A stretch of DNA of 64,000 nucleotides from Mycobacterium paragordonae (GTDB lineage Bacteria > Actinomycetota > Actinomycetes > Mycobacteriales > Mycobacteriaceae): contig NZ_CP025547.1 in assembly GCF_003614435.1 (NCBI RefSeq), positions 1 to 64,000 of the forward strand. The letters run 5' to 3'. Positions within the stretch are counted from its first letter, which is position 1; every line of letters starts with the position of its first letter. Under the pieces are notes generated by a model. That model was not told the origin of the DNA. It made no database searches and was given only the letters and a program-made list of their open reading frames with translations. The translations under genes and the position numbers were made by a program. Shown in pieces: positions 35,915 to 44,880 of the stretch.

Positions 35915-36163
35915 TCACATCGCCAGGGGCAACTCCTGCCGCCGCTTCGTCCCGAGCCCGCGGGCCGAATCTGGGCGGCCTGTGTGGATCGCGACAAGAT
36001 CCGCTAGATGCTGCGACATCGAGGAGACCCCGGAGTCCACTGACTTCGCCTCAAGCAGAGGGACGACTTCGTTCGGCGGCCGAACGGTCAACGCCTCGCG
36101 TCGGCCTGGTAATGAGCCGGCACGGCCTCGACGTGCCCACTCACCGGGATGACGCAGCATCAA
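35915..36163 (-). CDS. Possible small antitoxin-like protein
   Basis: Up to 82 residues, of which the last 55 look real: VRPPNEVVPLLEAKSVDSGV and SMSQHLADLVAIHTGRPDSA, ending LPLAM. The segment resembles small ribbon-helix-helix-like proteins of actinobacteria (a helix with S-x-S-x-Y-x-A-D-x-L-A). A start near 36088 (GTG) may be better than 36163. No toxin partner is seen beside it. The rest of the gap from 35827 to 36299 shows nothing I recognise. Confidence 0.4.
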   Translation of the reverse strand: MMLRHPGEWARRGRAGSLPGRREALTVRPPNEVVPLLEAKSVDSGVSSMSQHLADLVAIHTGRPDSARGLGTKRRQELPLAM

Positions 36164-36299
36164 GACACGCCGGAGGTCTCACTCGTTGTGCGCGATGCCC
36201 TGACCGCAGGGAACGCTTGATCCCGGCCAGGGGGAAGTAGCGCGAAAAGGCTTGGGTGTCGACCAGATTCAGTCGTGCGCGCGGCATTGCCGGGGGCGC

Positions 36300-36719
36300 C
36301 TACGCGGCGCCGGCGTACGTCGCTGGAGGGCTGTCGCGATCCTCAACATTGTGCAGCGCGGCCACTGGCACGTCGCCGACTTCGCTGCGCCGGCACTGCT
36401 CGAACTGTTCGGCGAGGCGAGCGTAGATCGGCGCAAGTTTGGAGGGGTAGTCGCCGGGCAACACCATGCCACCCCACACACCGTGCGTGGCGCCGGTGGC
36501 CACGGCGTTGTAACCGCAGCGTCCGCGGAAAGGGCAACCGGCGCACAGGCTGACAGCCCGGCGCATCCGGTGGGGGTTGAAGAACATGTCGGGGTGTTGG
36601 CGGCAGGCCAACTCGGTGTCAGCGGTGTGAAACAGCCGTACAGAGGTCGGCATTTGAATGGATGCAAACGGCCGGCCCGAAGGCGATTTCGTGAGCGGGG
36701 CCGTGATCGGGCTGGTCAT
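36300..36719 (-). CDS. WhiB-family transcriptional regulator
   Basis: A 139-residue WhiB protein. C39, C59, C62 and C68 (C-x19-C-x2-C-x5-C) and the turn THGVWGGM are standard for the family and should hold a 4Fe-4S cluster. The start at 36719 has GGAGG six bases upstream. It is transcribed away from the XRE gene, and an 8-bp inverted repeat lies between them. WhiB proteins work with the sigma factor to activate promoters; the targets here are unknown. Confidence 0.85.
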   Translation of the reverse strand: MTSPITAPLTKSPSGRPFASIQMPTSVRLFHTADTELACRQHPDMFFNPHRMRRAVSLCAGCPFRGRCGYNAVATGATHGVWGGMVLPGDYPSKLAPIYARLAEQFEQCRRSEVGDVPVAALHNVEDRDSPPATYAGAA

Positions 36720-36823
36720 GGGCATCCTCCGTTTTGTGCTCAAGGGCAGGTACTCCCGGACCGGTCGGCCCGGTTCATCACCGGTGCGTAAGCCGGCGAA
36801 TCACCGCCAATCTAACAGATATT

Positions 36824-36851
36824 TTAGCGGTTCTAGCGCCTATACCGCTAA
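36824..36851. promoter_or_regulatory. Inverted repeat operator between whiB and the XRE gene
   Basis: TTAGCGGT (36824-36831) and ACCGCTAA (36844-36851) are perfect inverted repeats spaced by 12 bases in an AT-rich stretch unusual for this DNA. A third half-site, TTAGCGGT, occurs at about 37008, just before the XRE start. This is a likely binding site of the XRE protein. Confidence 0.7.
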
Positions 36852-37038
36852 CCTGGTGGCGTGAGATGGTTGGGATGCTTGGTCAGGCCGGTGGCTTGAG
36901 GTGTAATATCCGCATGTCAGCGATCATTTCTGGGCCCGCCGAGTAGTGGGCCGCCGAGCAATGGGCCGCAGCGCTGATTTAGCCGAACCGACGGGGCGGA
37001 TAGCGATGTTTAGCGGTCTGTCGGGCAAAATACTGGTT

Positions 37039-37542
37039 ATGTCGTGGGAGCGGCTCGGCGATGAGGTGCGGCTTCGGCGCAAGCACCTCAAACTGACGCA
37101 GCCTGAGGTGGCCGAGCGCGGTGGGCTTTCGGTGGCCACGATCCGCGCCATCGAGACCAACCGCGCAGGCCGTCTTAGTCCGCGGCTGCGCCGCGCACTG
37201 GAGCGCGCGATTGAGTGGGAGCCGGGCACCATCGACACCGTGCTCGAGGGCGGTGGCCCACGCCCAGTGGCTACCACCACCGCCCCCGCGTCGCGAGCAG
37301 GTGGCCAGAATCCGGCGGCGACTGCGGAGCGTTTCGCCAGGGCCCGCTGGATGCTCAAGATGCGGCGCTCGTTTTCCCAGCACCGAGACGGTATGGCTGC
37401 CTCAGCGCGGGCCGCGCTCGACGAAGAGTTCGCCACCGCGGCCCGCGAGATGGAAGAAGCGCTGATTTGGATGCTGCCGTGGTTAGACGATGGCGAACGC
37501 GCCGAGGCGATCCGGATTCTGGCGGAGCTGCGCGACGGCTAA
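37039..37542 (+). CDS. XRE-family helix-turn-helix regulator
   Basis: A 167-residue protein. Residues 1-60 are a classic XRE/lambda-repressor type HTH (LGDEVRLRRKHLKLTQPEVA and then GLSVATIRAIETNR). A Pro/Ala linker and a C-terminal helical domain with many acidic residues follow. ATG 37039 is chosen because the HTH starts directly; ATG 37006 is possible. It probably binds the TTAGCGGT repeats and controls itself and the divergent whiB. Confidence 0.8.
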   Translation: MSWERLGDEVRLRRKHLKLTQPEVAERGGLSVATIRAIETNRAGRLSPRLRRALERAIEWEPGTIDTVLEGGGPRPVATTTAPASRAGGQNPAATAERFARARWMLKMRRSFSQHRDGMAASARAALDEEFATAAREMEEALIWMLPWLDDGERAEAIRILAELRDG

Positions 37543-37577
37543 ACGGCGGTGTCGGCCCCTCCGCTTACGGTCTGCAC

Positions 37578-38276
37578 ATGTTTGACATTCCTGGGATGCC
37601 GACGGGCCCACAACGACTCCCCGCCATCCGCACAGTCGCCGCCCCGGCGCGCGTCTGCGCCCCGGCGAGCCCGAGAGTGCGCGCCGGCCAAAATCCCCGA
37701 ACTGCTGCGCGGCCACTCAGCGACGCCGAGCAGTGGTGGCAGTACAGCCGCAACTGTGCTGCGGCGCTGCAGGCTGGCCTACCGCCGACACCGGTGAGCG
37801 TGTTCGGGCCAGTGCTCAGAGCAGGCGAGCTGGCGCTGCTCAACGTCGAGGTCGGTTACAGCCGCTATTGCGGGTCGAAGGCGAGCTATTCGTCGCTGCC
37901 GCTGATCGTGGCGGGCAGGCCGGGGGTCATGGTTGGCGCGTTGGCCGTTCAAAGTCTGGTCAACCAGCGTCGGAAATCAGCAGCACAACGTCAAGCCGCA
38001 CCGCAGTGGCGATGGCACCAAACCACCGCGGCGATCGTGACGACCGAGCGACTGCTGTGCGCCACCGAGCCGCACGGCCTGGTCAGCTTGTGGTTCGGGG
38101 ACTGCACGGAGTTCCACCCAGACCTGCAGCAGTGGACGTTGACACTTGGCTTCGGCTCGACTGTTCCGGTCAGGTTCAGCGGCGTGGCTACACCAGCGCT
38201 GAGCCTGTTGAGCGCCTACGGAATGTTCGGCGACGCCTGGGCCGATGATCCGCGGCTGGCCGCGCTACTGCTCTAA
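37578..38276 (+). CDS. Conserved hypothetical protein
   Basis: A 232-residue protein from ATG 37578. The middle (AEQWWQYSRNCAAALQAGLP) and the C-terminal region (WRWHQTTAAIVTTERLLCAT and LVSLWFGDCTEFHPDLQQWT) look like a folded soluble domain with a beta-rich end, perhaps a PH-like or DUF-type protein seen on actinobacterial mobile elements. I do not recognise its function. No signal peptide is evident. Confidence 0.6.
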   Translation: MFDIPGMPTGPQRLPAIRTVAAPARVCAPASPRVRAGQNPRTAARPLSDAEQWWQYSRNCAAALQAGLPPTPVSVFGPVLRAGELALLNVEVGYSRYCGSKASYSSLPLIVAGRPGVMVGALAVQSLVNQRRKSAAQRQAAPQWRWHQTTAAIVTTERLLCATEPHGLVSLWFGDCTEFHPDLQQWTLTLGFGSTVPVRFSGVATPALSLLSAYGMFGDAWADDPRLAALLL

Positions 38277-38330
38277 GCGTCGGAAGTTGGTGCTGGTCGA
38301 CCCACGTATAGCAGGGTCGGCGACGGTAGC

Positions 38331-38600
38331 ATGCCAACCATGTTCGAAATGGATCCCGCCGCCACACGTACCGGTTTGGCCGATGCGGATGCCTCTGCGG
38401 CGGCCCAACCGAGCGGGCAGATTCGGAGTCTAAGAATCGGCGGCTACATGACGCCGCTGCTACATGCAGTCGATGCGGTGCACGCCGTCCGGGATGCACA
38501 GGTGCAGGCCCACGCCACCGCCAATTCGGTTAGCCGCGAAATCAGCGTCGCCGCAGTCGAGACGACTGAGGCGGGTAATTCCGGGGCGTTGAGCTGCTAA
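38331..38600 (+). CDS. Small ESX-associated helical protein
   Basis: An 89-residue protein from ATG 38331 (or 38340). The second half is helical with repeated Ala/Val/His (LLHAVDAVHAVRDAQVQAHA). It is followed 17 bases later by a membrane protein gene. Length and composition suit a small type VII substrate, but there is no WXG turn. Family not recognised. Confidence 0.5.
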   Translation: MPTMFEMDPAATRTGLADADASAAAQPSGQIRSLRIGGYMTPLLHAVDAVHAVRDAQVQAHATANSVSREISVAAVETTEAGNSGALSC

Positions 38601-38617
38601 AAAGGGGGACTTTGGAG

Positions 38618-39220
38618 ATGGCGTCGCCGTGGTCCAAGAACGCATCATCGTCGCCGGTGACATTTCCACCACCACCCGCGACCTTCACACCACCACCCCT
38701 GCCGCCAGCGGCCAGCAGCATCCCCCCACGCTCACGCCGTTATTGGCCCTGGGCCGTAGCTGCATTGTTCGTCGTGGTGAGTTTGTCCGCAGGGCTAGGT
38801 TCGGCGGTCACTTACTTGGCCGCGCGAAGCGACCGTGGCGCATCAATGCCACCCTCCGCGCCACCAACAGCGCCGACGCCACAGTTCAGCGCAACAGAGA
38901 CAGCCGCAGCCAAGCAGAACCTTTGTACCGTTTTTGACGGATCTGTAGGGCATGAGGGTCAAGGCGGATTTCGAGTTGAAGGCAAAGTAAATGTGCCCGT
39001 GACGCTCCAGGCGGTCACGAGTGCCATCGCTGTGGAACACGCGCTTGGTCCGGCCGTTCCACCAGATGTGAACGCTGCGGCTCGCCGATATATCGACGCG
39101 ACACTGGCCGTGACGACAGCAACGATGGGCGGAAGACCGACCAGTGAAGTCAACCGATTGACCGATGCATCAAACGAGGCGATCGATGCGCTGGCTGATG
39201 CCTGCGGACTGCCGAAGTAG
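38618..39220 (+). CDS. Single-pass membrane protein with Pro-rich cytosolic end
   Basis: A 200-residue protein. A Pro/Ser-rich N-terminus of about 40 residues is followed by one membrane helix (WPWAVAALFVVVSLSAGLGS) and a soluble extracytoplasmic domain with two cysteines (NLCTVFDGSVG and LADACGLPK) that could form a disulfide. ATG 38618 is chosen, with AAGGGGGA upstream. It lies in an apparent operon with the small helical protein and the 768-residue protein. Confidence 0.6.
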   Translation: MASPWSKNASSSPVTFPPPPATFTPPPLPPAASSIPPRSRRYWPWAVAALFVVVSLSAGLGSAVTYLAARSDRGASMPPSAPPTAPTPQFSATETAAAKQNLCTVFDGSVGHEGQGGFRVEGKVNVPVTLQAVTSAIAVEHALGPAVPPDVNAAARRYIDATLAVTTATMGGRPTSEVNRLTDASNEAIDALADACGLPK

Positions 39221-39229
39221 TAGCTGCAT

Positions 39230-41536
39230 ATGGCGGTAGTGACGGGTTCCGTTGACGCCTGGGCGGAACGCAATAAGGACCAGGCTGGGCAGCTACTGAG
39301 GATGTTTACAAAGGCCAAACCGTTGTCAGGCGTGCCGAACATCGGGATTCCTCTGCTGTCGGGTGGCGATCACCCAAAGCCGCAAGGCTTGTTCGCCTCC
39401 GCACTATTCGCGCCGTTTGTGTGGCCCGAGGATTCCGAAACGGAGCTCAAGAACGCCTCGGAGGCCGAGGGACAGCGCCAGAAATTTCGTGAAGGTCAGT
39501 CTGATGGCGTTCACGCCGCGCGAAGCGCAGTGTTCAACCCCGGCGTCTGGCAAGGCAAAGGCGCGGACGCCGCCGACGCGGCCTACGCCAGATTGGAGCG
39601 ACTGCTCAACGACTCCGTCGGCGCATCTAAGCTCGCCAAAAAGCTCCTCGCACAAGCCGCAGCGGATGTAGAACGCACGAAACGTCTTATGGCACAGGCG
39701 AACAACGCTATGCACACCGAAATCGAAGCGTACCTGCGCAGCGGTAGCGGGCAGTCCGTGGCGCAGATCGCGGTGATCACCAGCAAATATCGGGCAGTCG
39801 TGCAGGCGCACATGGCAGACCTGCACACCTACTCCGCCCAATACACCACCCAAATGCTTGGGAATTTCCCGCTTACGCCGGAAGGCGGCGGAAGTGTTAA
39901 ACCCGCAGGTCGAGGGACGGATGCGTCAGCTGACCCGCCTCCGGGGACACCGCCAGAAGGACGGGGTCCAGGCGGCAGACCTGGTCCCTACGGCGCATCG
40001 GCAGGCGATCCCGGCACTGTGACTGGATCTGCAGGACAGCCTCACCCTACGGATTCCTCAGTTTCGTCGGGCACGCCACCTGGACGTGGCTTACCGACGC
40101 AGTTGGGCTCGGCTGGCGGTTTGCCGATGTCTGGACTGCCCAGCGCGCCGAGTGGCGGCGGGTCGGGTTCTCCGCTTTCTGGGCTACAGGGGTTGTTCAG
40201 CGGCTTAGGTTTTCCATCGGCGGCACCGATGTCGCCGACTGGGCTGGGGTCGCCATCAGTGCAGGCTCCAACCACGCCTTCGACGGCGGGTCTGGACTTC
40301 GGTCGCGGCTTGGCCGCAGGTATGACGGCCGCAGGTGGGGCCGCGGCCCCGGCGCTTGGGCCTGTGCCGCAGCCACCAAGCGGGCCGCTGGCTGCCCCGG
40401 CTGCGAGCGCGCCCACCGTTGCCGCGCCGGCCGCGGCAGTTTCTATGGCTGCGCCGTCAGCTGTTGCGGCACCAGCGCCAGCGGCGGGGATGCCGGCGGG
40501 TGGTTTGACTCCTTATGGGTCGGTGCTGCCACCGGCCGGACCTGCCGCGCCCGCGCCGAGTTCGATTCCATCTATGCCGGGGCTTCCAGGCGAAAGCGTG
40601 AGTTCGGCCTCGCCTGGACCTGGTGCAGGGTTGGTGCCGGCGATGGGAGGACGAGCCGCGGCCTCGGTGTCACGTGACGATTCGGCGTCGGATGTGGAGC
40701 TGGCCAAGATGGCGGTGGCTGAACTGGCCGGCGCGTCGTGTGTGGTGGATGCCGGGCTTGATTGGGCGGTGGCCTTGGGCCACAACGGATCTGGCGGTAC
40801 GACCTTGTGGGTGGCAACCAATGACGGGGCCTGCTACATCCCGCCGGGAGTCTTTTTGCGGAACGGGATGGCGGTTGCGGCGGGTTTCGATGAGGATTTC
40901 GATGCGCGGTGGCTCGGGTGGTCAAACCCGGCGGAGAAGGCGGTACGTGCGGCCCGCGCATACGGGGACAAAGTAGGCGCCGTCGCGACGACGTGGGCTT
41001 GGCCCTCGGAGTTCCTCGAAGATCCGGATGAGGGGGTTCGTCAGGTGGCGATCGGTGTGCCCCATGCCGGTCCGGATGGTCCAGCCTCGGAGTTGCGGCG
41101 CACACGGATGCACCGGCTACAGACGGTGAGCCCCGGTTTGTATGGGGATTTGAAAGCGTTGGATGAGGCGGCGGTTCGCGGATACTGCCGGGAGTTGGTT
41201 CGGCGAGTGGTGTTCGGCGGCGGGCCTGAGTTGTCACCGGTTGCGCAGGCGGTAGCACACGCGCTGGTGGCGGGCGGGTGGCCCAAGGCTGAGGAGTGGT
41301 CGGCGTTGAGCGCCGAATACGATGCCGAGCGGCTAATGATGGCCGCACAGCGCCCTGGCCTCAACGGCTTGGAGGATCCTGCGCAGGTCGTCAGTTACCA
41401 CAACTGCTTCATCAACTGTCGTAGGCTCGAAATGTTGTTGTGCTGGAAGAGATCTGATCCGTTGATGGCAGCTGATGTGGTGTACGCGGCATCGGTTGCA
41501 GGGGTGCGAGTGCCCATTCTCGATTACGTGTGTTGA
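39230..41536 (+). CDS. Large ESX-associated protein, DUF5631/DUF5632-like layout
   Basis: A 768-residue protein. Residues about 80-215 are a helical domain with a W-x-G turn (FNPGVWQGKGADAADAAYAR), like a WXG100 unit. About 270 residues rich in Pro/Gly/Ala follow. The C-terminal half is a folded domain (CVVDAGLDWAVALGHNGSGG and then AAGFDEDFDARWLGWSNPAE). The layout resembles mycobacterial proteins such as Rv2082 with DUF5631/DUF5632 domains. It may be a secreted effector or a cytosolic ESX factor. The family call is by eye. Confidence 0.55.
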   Translation: MAVVTGSVDAWAERNKDQAGQLLRMFTKAKPLSGVPNIGIPLLSGGDHPKPQGLFASALFAPFVWPEDSETELKNASEAEGQRQKFREGQSDGVHAARSAVFNPGVWQGKGADAADAAYARLERLLNDSVGASKLAKKLLAQAAADVERTKRLMAQANNAMHTEIEAYLRSGSGQSVAQIAVITSKYRAVVQAHMADLHTYSAQYTTQMLGNFPLTPEGGGSVKPAGRGTDASADPPPGTPPEGRGPGGRPGPYGASAGDPGTVTGSAGQPHPTDSSVSSGTPPGRGLPTQLGSAGGLPMSGLPSAPSGGGSGSPLSGLQGLFSGLGFPSAAPMSPTGLGSPSVQAPTTPSTAGLDFGRGLAAGMTAAGGAAAPALGPVPQPPSGPLAAPAASAPTVAAPAAAVSMAAPSAVAAPAPAAGMPAGGLTPYGSVLPPAGPAAPAPSSIPSMPGLPGESVSSASPGPGAGLVPAMGGRAAASVSRDDSASDVELAKMAVAELAGASCVVDAGLDWAVALGHNGSGGTTLWVATNDGACYIPPGVFLRNGMAVAAGFDEDFDARWLGWSNPAEKAVRAARAYGDKVGAVATTWAWPSEFLEDPDEGVRQVAIGVPHAGPDGPASELRRTRMHRLQTVSPGLYGDLKALDEAAVRGYCRELVRRVVFGGGPELSPVAQAVAHALVAGGWPKAEEWSALSAEYDAERLMMAAQRPGLNGLEDPAQVVSYHNCFINCRRLEMLLCWKRSDPLMAADVVYAASVAGVRVPILDYVC

Positions 41537-41764
41537 CCCGCGCCAGTCAGGGCGAGCAGCCCGGAACCGTTACCCTCACCAGCTGTGGCAGCAAGCACCG
41601 CGTCGGCGGCCGAACGATGCTGTCCGGAAACCTCCACAAAGATTTTATCCTCTCCGCCCTCGTGAAGCCTTCCCGTTTTGGCTGCTGTCGCCCTGGAAGC
41701 CTAAGCACACAGGCCGCGCAACGTCTGACGCAGCAATCTCGCCCGGTGAGGATTTCAGGAACGA

Positions 41765-41781
41765 GTTATACCGGGTTATAC
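41765..41781 (+). promoter_or_regulatory. Direct repeat GTTATAC in the mazEF promoter
   Basis: GTTATAC occurs at 41765-41771 and 41775-41781, one helical turn apart. The second copy includes TATACT, a good -10 box 8 bases before the mazE ATG, so the transcript is nearly leaderless. Binding by the MazE antitoxin at these repeats would give autorepression. Confidence 0.65.
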
Positions 41782-41790
41782 TATTGGCCT

Positions 41791-42051
41791 ATGAAGACCG
41801 CCATCTCCCTACCCGATGAGACGTTCGATCGCGCTTCGCGCCGGGCCCGTGACCTCGGCATGAGCCGGTCGGAGTTCTTCACCCGGGCCGCGCAGCGCTA
41901 CCTCGACGAGTTGGACAGCCAATCGCTGACCGGGCAGATCGACGACGCTCTTGAGCATCTTGGTGAGCGGCTTGGTGACAGCGATGGGGGGCAAGCCGCA
42001 GCGGTGGCCGTCGGGCACCGGGTGCTTGACGCCGTGGACGACGAGTGGTGA
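41791..42051 (+). CDS. mazE: MazE-like ribbon-helix-helix antitoxin
   Basis: An 86-residue protein with the RHH DNA-binding pattern (MKTAISLPDETFDRASRRAR) followed by LGMSRSEFFTRAAQRYLDEL and an acidic tail that would neutralise the toxin. ATG 41791 is chosen over upstream in-frame codons. It overlaps mazF. The pair interrupts a run of ESX accessory genes and likely stabilises the plasmid by post-segregational killing. Confidence 0.87.
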   Translation: MKTAISLPDETFDRASRRARDLGMSRSEFFTRAAQRYLDELDSQSLTGQIDDALEHLGERLGDSDGGQAAAVAVGHRVLDAVDDEW

Positions 42052-42389
42052 TCGGCCGCGCAGAGATCTACTGGGCCGACCTCGGCGCCCCCTCCGGCAG
42101 CCGACCCGGAAAGCGTCGTCCCGTAGCAGTGATCCAATCCGATCCCTACAACGCCAGTCGCCTCGCCACGGTGCTCGCCGCCGTGATCACCTCCAACACG
42201 GGGCTAGCAGCCATGCCAGGCAACGTGTTCCTACCTGCGTCCACAACGGGACTGTCACGTGATTCGGTCGTCAACGTCACGGCACTTGTGACGCTGAACA
42301 AGACCGACCTCATCGATCGCATCGGGGAGATACCGGCGAGCTTGATGCACGAAGTCGACCGCGGACTTCGTCGCGTACTCGACCTTTAA
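42045..42389 (+). CDS. mazF: MazF/PemK-family toxin
   Basis: A 114-residue mRNA endoribonuclease-type toxin. It shows the family start GRAEIYWADLGAPSGSRPGK, then RRPVAVIQSDPYN, and the pattern LVTLNKTDLIDRIGEIPASL. GTG 42045 or 42048 is the start, overlapping mazE by 7 bases. The R and T residues expected at the active site are retained, so it should be functional. Confidence 0.88.
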   Translation: MVIGRAEIYWADLGAPSGSRPGKRRPVAVIQSDPYNASRLATVLAAVITSNTGLAAMPGNVFLPASTTGLSRDSVVNVTALVTLNKTDLIDRIGEIPASLMHEVDRGLRRVLDL

Positions 42390-42458
42390 GTTAAATCGAG
42401 CATTTCCGACCCGCGGCGCGGGTGGTGGTGTGTTGGCCACCCTCTTTCGATGTGTTCG

Positions 42459-43127
42459 GTTGTGGTGTGGGGGTTTTTGGCGGGTTAATTTTGGTGGGTG
42501 GGTGCTGGTGTGGCGCAGTTGGTCGCGGATGTGGATCGTCTGCTGACCCGCGCCCATGAGCTGTTTCCCGCCTCGGGGGGCCCCGCCGGCAGGGTGTTCG
42601 CCGCTGGTGGCGGTCAGGGCGCTGCACCGCCGGCTCCTGGTGGTGGCAGCGGCTTAGGCGCCGGGGTGGCCGGCGCCGCCGGTGCGTATGGGGCAGTGCG
42701 CGGCCTGGTGTCCGGCCTGGATGCGGAGTCGGGTCACGGTGCCGGTGAAGCGGGGGCGGTGGGGCAGCGGGGACATGCTGGTTCGGGGTCGGTGCGTGAG
42801 GTGGCGCGGGCCCAGGCGGCCGCGATCGGGCGGGTGGCCCACACCGGGGCGGGGATGCGCCTGATGGTGTCGGCGATGGATGAGCGGTTGGGCGCGATGC
42901 AGCGTCAGATCGAGCAGACCACCGCCCAGAATCGGTTGTTGACGCTGCGGTTGCGGCAGATGGCTCAGGCCTATCAGGGGTTGAGGGTCGGCGGTGGCGG
43001 CGGCGGGTTGTCGGGACTGAGCGGCATTCCGATGATGCTCGGCGCTGCCCGGGGCGGGGGTGTCAGCGGGCTCAGCGGCCTGGGTAGCGTACCGACGTCA
43101 CTGCTGGGCCAGCTGGGCTCAGGCGGG
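42459..43127. repeat. 669-bp direct repeat, first copy
   Basis: This segment, covering about 40 bases before the start codon and 210 codons of the transglycosylase gene, recurs at 44212-44880 with an offset of 1753 bases. I can find only four substitutions. Near identity including the ribosome-binding region suggests recent duplication or ongoing gene conversion. Confidence 0.92.
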
Positions 43128-43646
43128 CCGGGCGGCGGCACGGCGGCGACGCGATCGGCCGGGTTGGCGGCGGGGGCCGCCGGGGTGGATCGGGGCGCTA
43201 TTCCGCTGTCTGAGGTGTCGTTCGAAGGGAAAGGGGTCTGGCCGGGAGGCCAGGGGGCGATTGGCCGTTTCCTTGACGAAGCGCTGGACCGAATGGGGAT
43301 CTCCGATCCGAGGGCGCGGGCGAACTGGCGGGCGGGCATGATGACGATCGCCGAGCATGAGTCGAGTTTTAGGGCTGATGCGATCAATCTCATTGACGGC
43401 AATGCGCGCGGGTCGCGTCAGGTGGATGGCGGGCCGTTGAATTCCAGTCGTGGGCCCTGGCAACTGGTGCCGGGCACTTTCGCTCAGCATCACCATCCGG
43501 GGACCTCGAATCACATTTGGGATCCGGTGGCCAATGCGTGCGCATCGATGAACTACCAGCTGTCGCGTTATGGGGTGGCGCGTGATGGGCACAATCTGCG
43601 GGCGCTGGTCGGGCAGGCCAACCCTGGGGTTCACCACGGCTACTAA
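42498..43646 (+). CDS. DUF4226-type protein with lytic transglycosylase (SLT) domain
   Basis: A 382-residue protein. The N-terminal 210 residues are shared with the gene at 44251 and contain a DUF4226-like helical segment (AQAAAIGRVAHTGAGMRLMV, then MQRQIEQTTAQNRLLTLRLR). The C-terminal domain (residues about 245-382) is lytic transglycosylase-like: MMTIAEHESSFRADAINLID, with E288 as candidate catalytic acid, then SSRGPWQLVPGTFAQH and WDPVANACASMNYQLSRYGV. It should cleave peptidoglycan glycan strands, perhaps to pass the secretion or mating machine. The start is GTG. Confidence 0.8.
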   Translation: MGAGVAQLVADVDRLLTRAHELFPASGGPAGRVFAAGGGQGAAPPAPGGGSGLGAGVAGAAGAYGAVRGLVSGLDAESGHGAGEAGAVGQRGHAGSGSVREVARAQAAAIGRVAHTGAGMRLMVSAMDERLGAMQRQIEQTTAQNRLLTLRLRQMAQAYQGLRVGGGGGGLSGLSGIPMMLGAARGGGVSGLSGLGSVPTSLLGQLGSGGPGGGTAATRSAGLAAGAAGVDRGAIPLSEVSFEGKGVWPGGQGAIGRFLDEALDRMGISDPRARANWRAGMMTIAEHESSFRADAINLIDGNARGSRQVDGGPLNSSRGPWQLVPGTFAQHHHPGTSNHIWDPVANACASMNYQLSRYGVARDGHNLRALVGQANPGVHHGY

Positions 43647-43675
43647 CGGCGGCGGTTCAGCGTTAGCGTGGTGGC

Positions 43676-44167
43676 GTGAGCGGCGAGGTTGATCCGGTGA
43701 TGCAGGAGTTCGCCGATCTGGTGATTGATCGGCTGATGGCTCGTGGGTGCACGCTGTTTCCTGGCGCTGAACCTGCGGTGGCGTTGGCTACGACGGATTC
43801 GGCCGCGGCGGTGCCGGCGGGGGGTGCGCTGGCGGACACAGTGGCCGGCGCGCAGGGTGAGCTGGCTCGTGTGCAGTCGTCGGTGCGGGGCGCGGATGAG
43901 GCCAGCGCGCAGGTGGTGGCGGCTGCTGGTCAGGTGGGCGTGGATGCCCGCCGCGAGGCCGAGTTGCTGCGGGAGCAGGCTCGCGCGCAGGTGTCGGCGA
44001 TTTTGCCGGTGACAAATTCGGCGGCCGGGATGCGGCTGCTGGTCTCGGTGCTTGATGAGCGTCTGGGGGATTTGCAGGGTCGAGTTGAGGCGGTCAGGGA
44101 GGCTAATTCTGCTGCGGCCGAGCAGCTTCGTGAGTTGGCGCGCGGCTACGGTCAACAATCTGTTTGA
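43676..44167 (+). CDS. DUF4226-like helical protein
   Basis: A 163-residue protein lying between the two repeat-bearing genes. Its last 100 residues (QGELARVQSSVRGADEASAQ and NSAAGMRLLVSVLDERLGDL) parallel the shared module of its neighbours, including the AAGMRLLVS segment, but without a catalytic domain. GTG 43676 starts it. It may be the stand-alone partner or adaptor of the hydrolases. Confidence 0.65.
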   Translation: MSGEVDPVMQEFADLVIDRLMARGCTLFPGAEPAVALATTDSAAAVPAGGALADTVAGAQGELARVQSSVRGADEASAQVVAAAGQVGVDARREAELLREQARAQVSAILPVTNSAAGMRLLVSVLDERLGDLQGRVEAVREANSAAAEQLRELARGYGQQSV

Positions 44168-44211
44168 CGCCACCGGCGGCGGTGGTGGACGGGTCCGCTT
44201 TTCCTCCCTCC

Positions 44212-44880
44212 GTTGTGGTGTCGGGGTTTTTGGCGGGTTAATTTTGGTGGGTGGGTGCTGGTGTGGCGCAGTTGGTCGCGGATGTGGATCGTCTGCTGAC
44301 CCGCGCCCATGAGCTGTTTCCCGCCTCGGGGGGCCCCGCCGGCAGGGTGTTCGCCGCTGGTGGCGGTCAGGGCGCTGCACCGCCGGCTCCTGGTGGTGGC
44401 AGCGGCTTAGGCGCCGGGGTGGCCGGCGCCGCCGGTGCGTATGGGGCAGTGCGCGGCCTGGTGTCCGGCCTGGATGCGGAGTCGGGTCACGGTGCCGGTG
44501 AAGCGGGGGCGGTGGGGCAGCGGGGACATGCTGGTTCGGGGTCGGTGCGTGAGGTGGCGCGGGCCCAGGCGGCCGCGATCGGGCGGGTGGCCCACACCGG
44601 GGCGGGGATGCGCCTGATGGTGTCGGCGATGGACGAGCGGTTGGGCGCGATGCAGCGTCAGATCGAGCAGACCACCGCCCAGAATCGGTTGTTGACGCTG
44701 CGGTTGCGGCAGATGGCTCAGGCCTATCAGGGGTTGAGGGTCGGCGGTGGTGGCGGCGGGTTGTCGGGACTGAGCGGCATTCCGATGATGCTCGGCGCTG
44801 CCCGGGGCGGGGGTGTCAGCGGGCTCAGTGGCCTGGGTAGCGTACCGACGTCACTGCTGGGCCAGCTGGGCTCAGGCGGG
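44212..44880. repeat. 669-bp direct repeat, second copy
   Basis: Near-identical copy of 42459-43127. It ends in the middle of an open frame, after which the two genes have unrelated catalytic domains. Confidence 0.92.
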
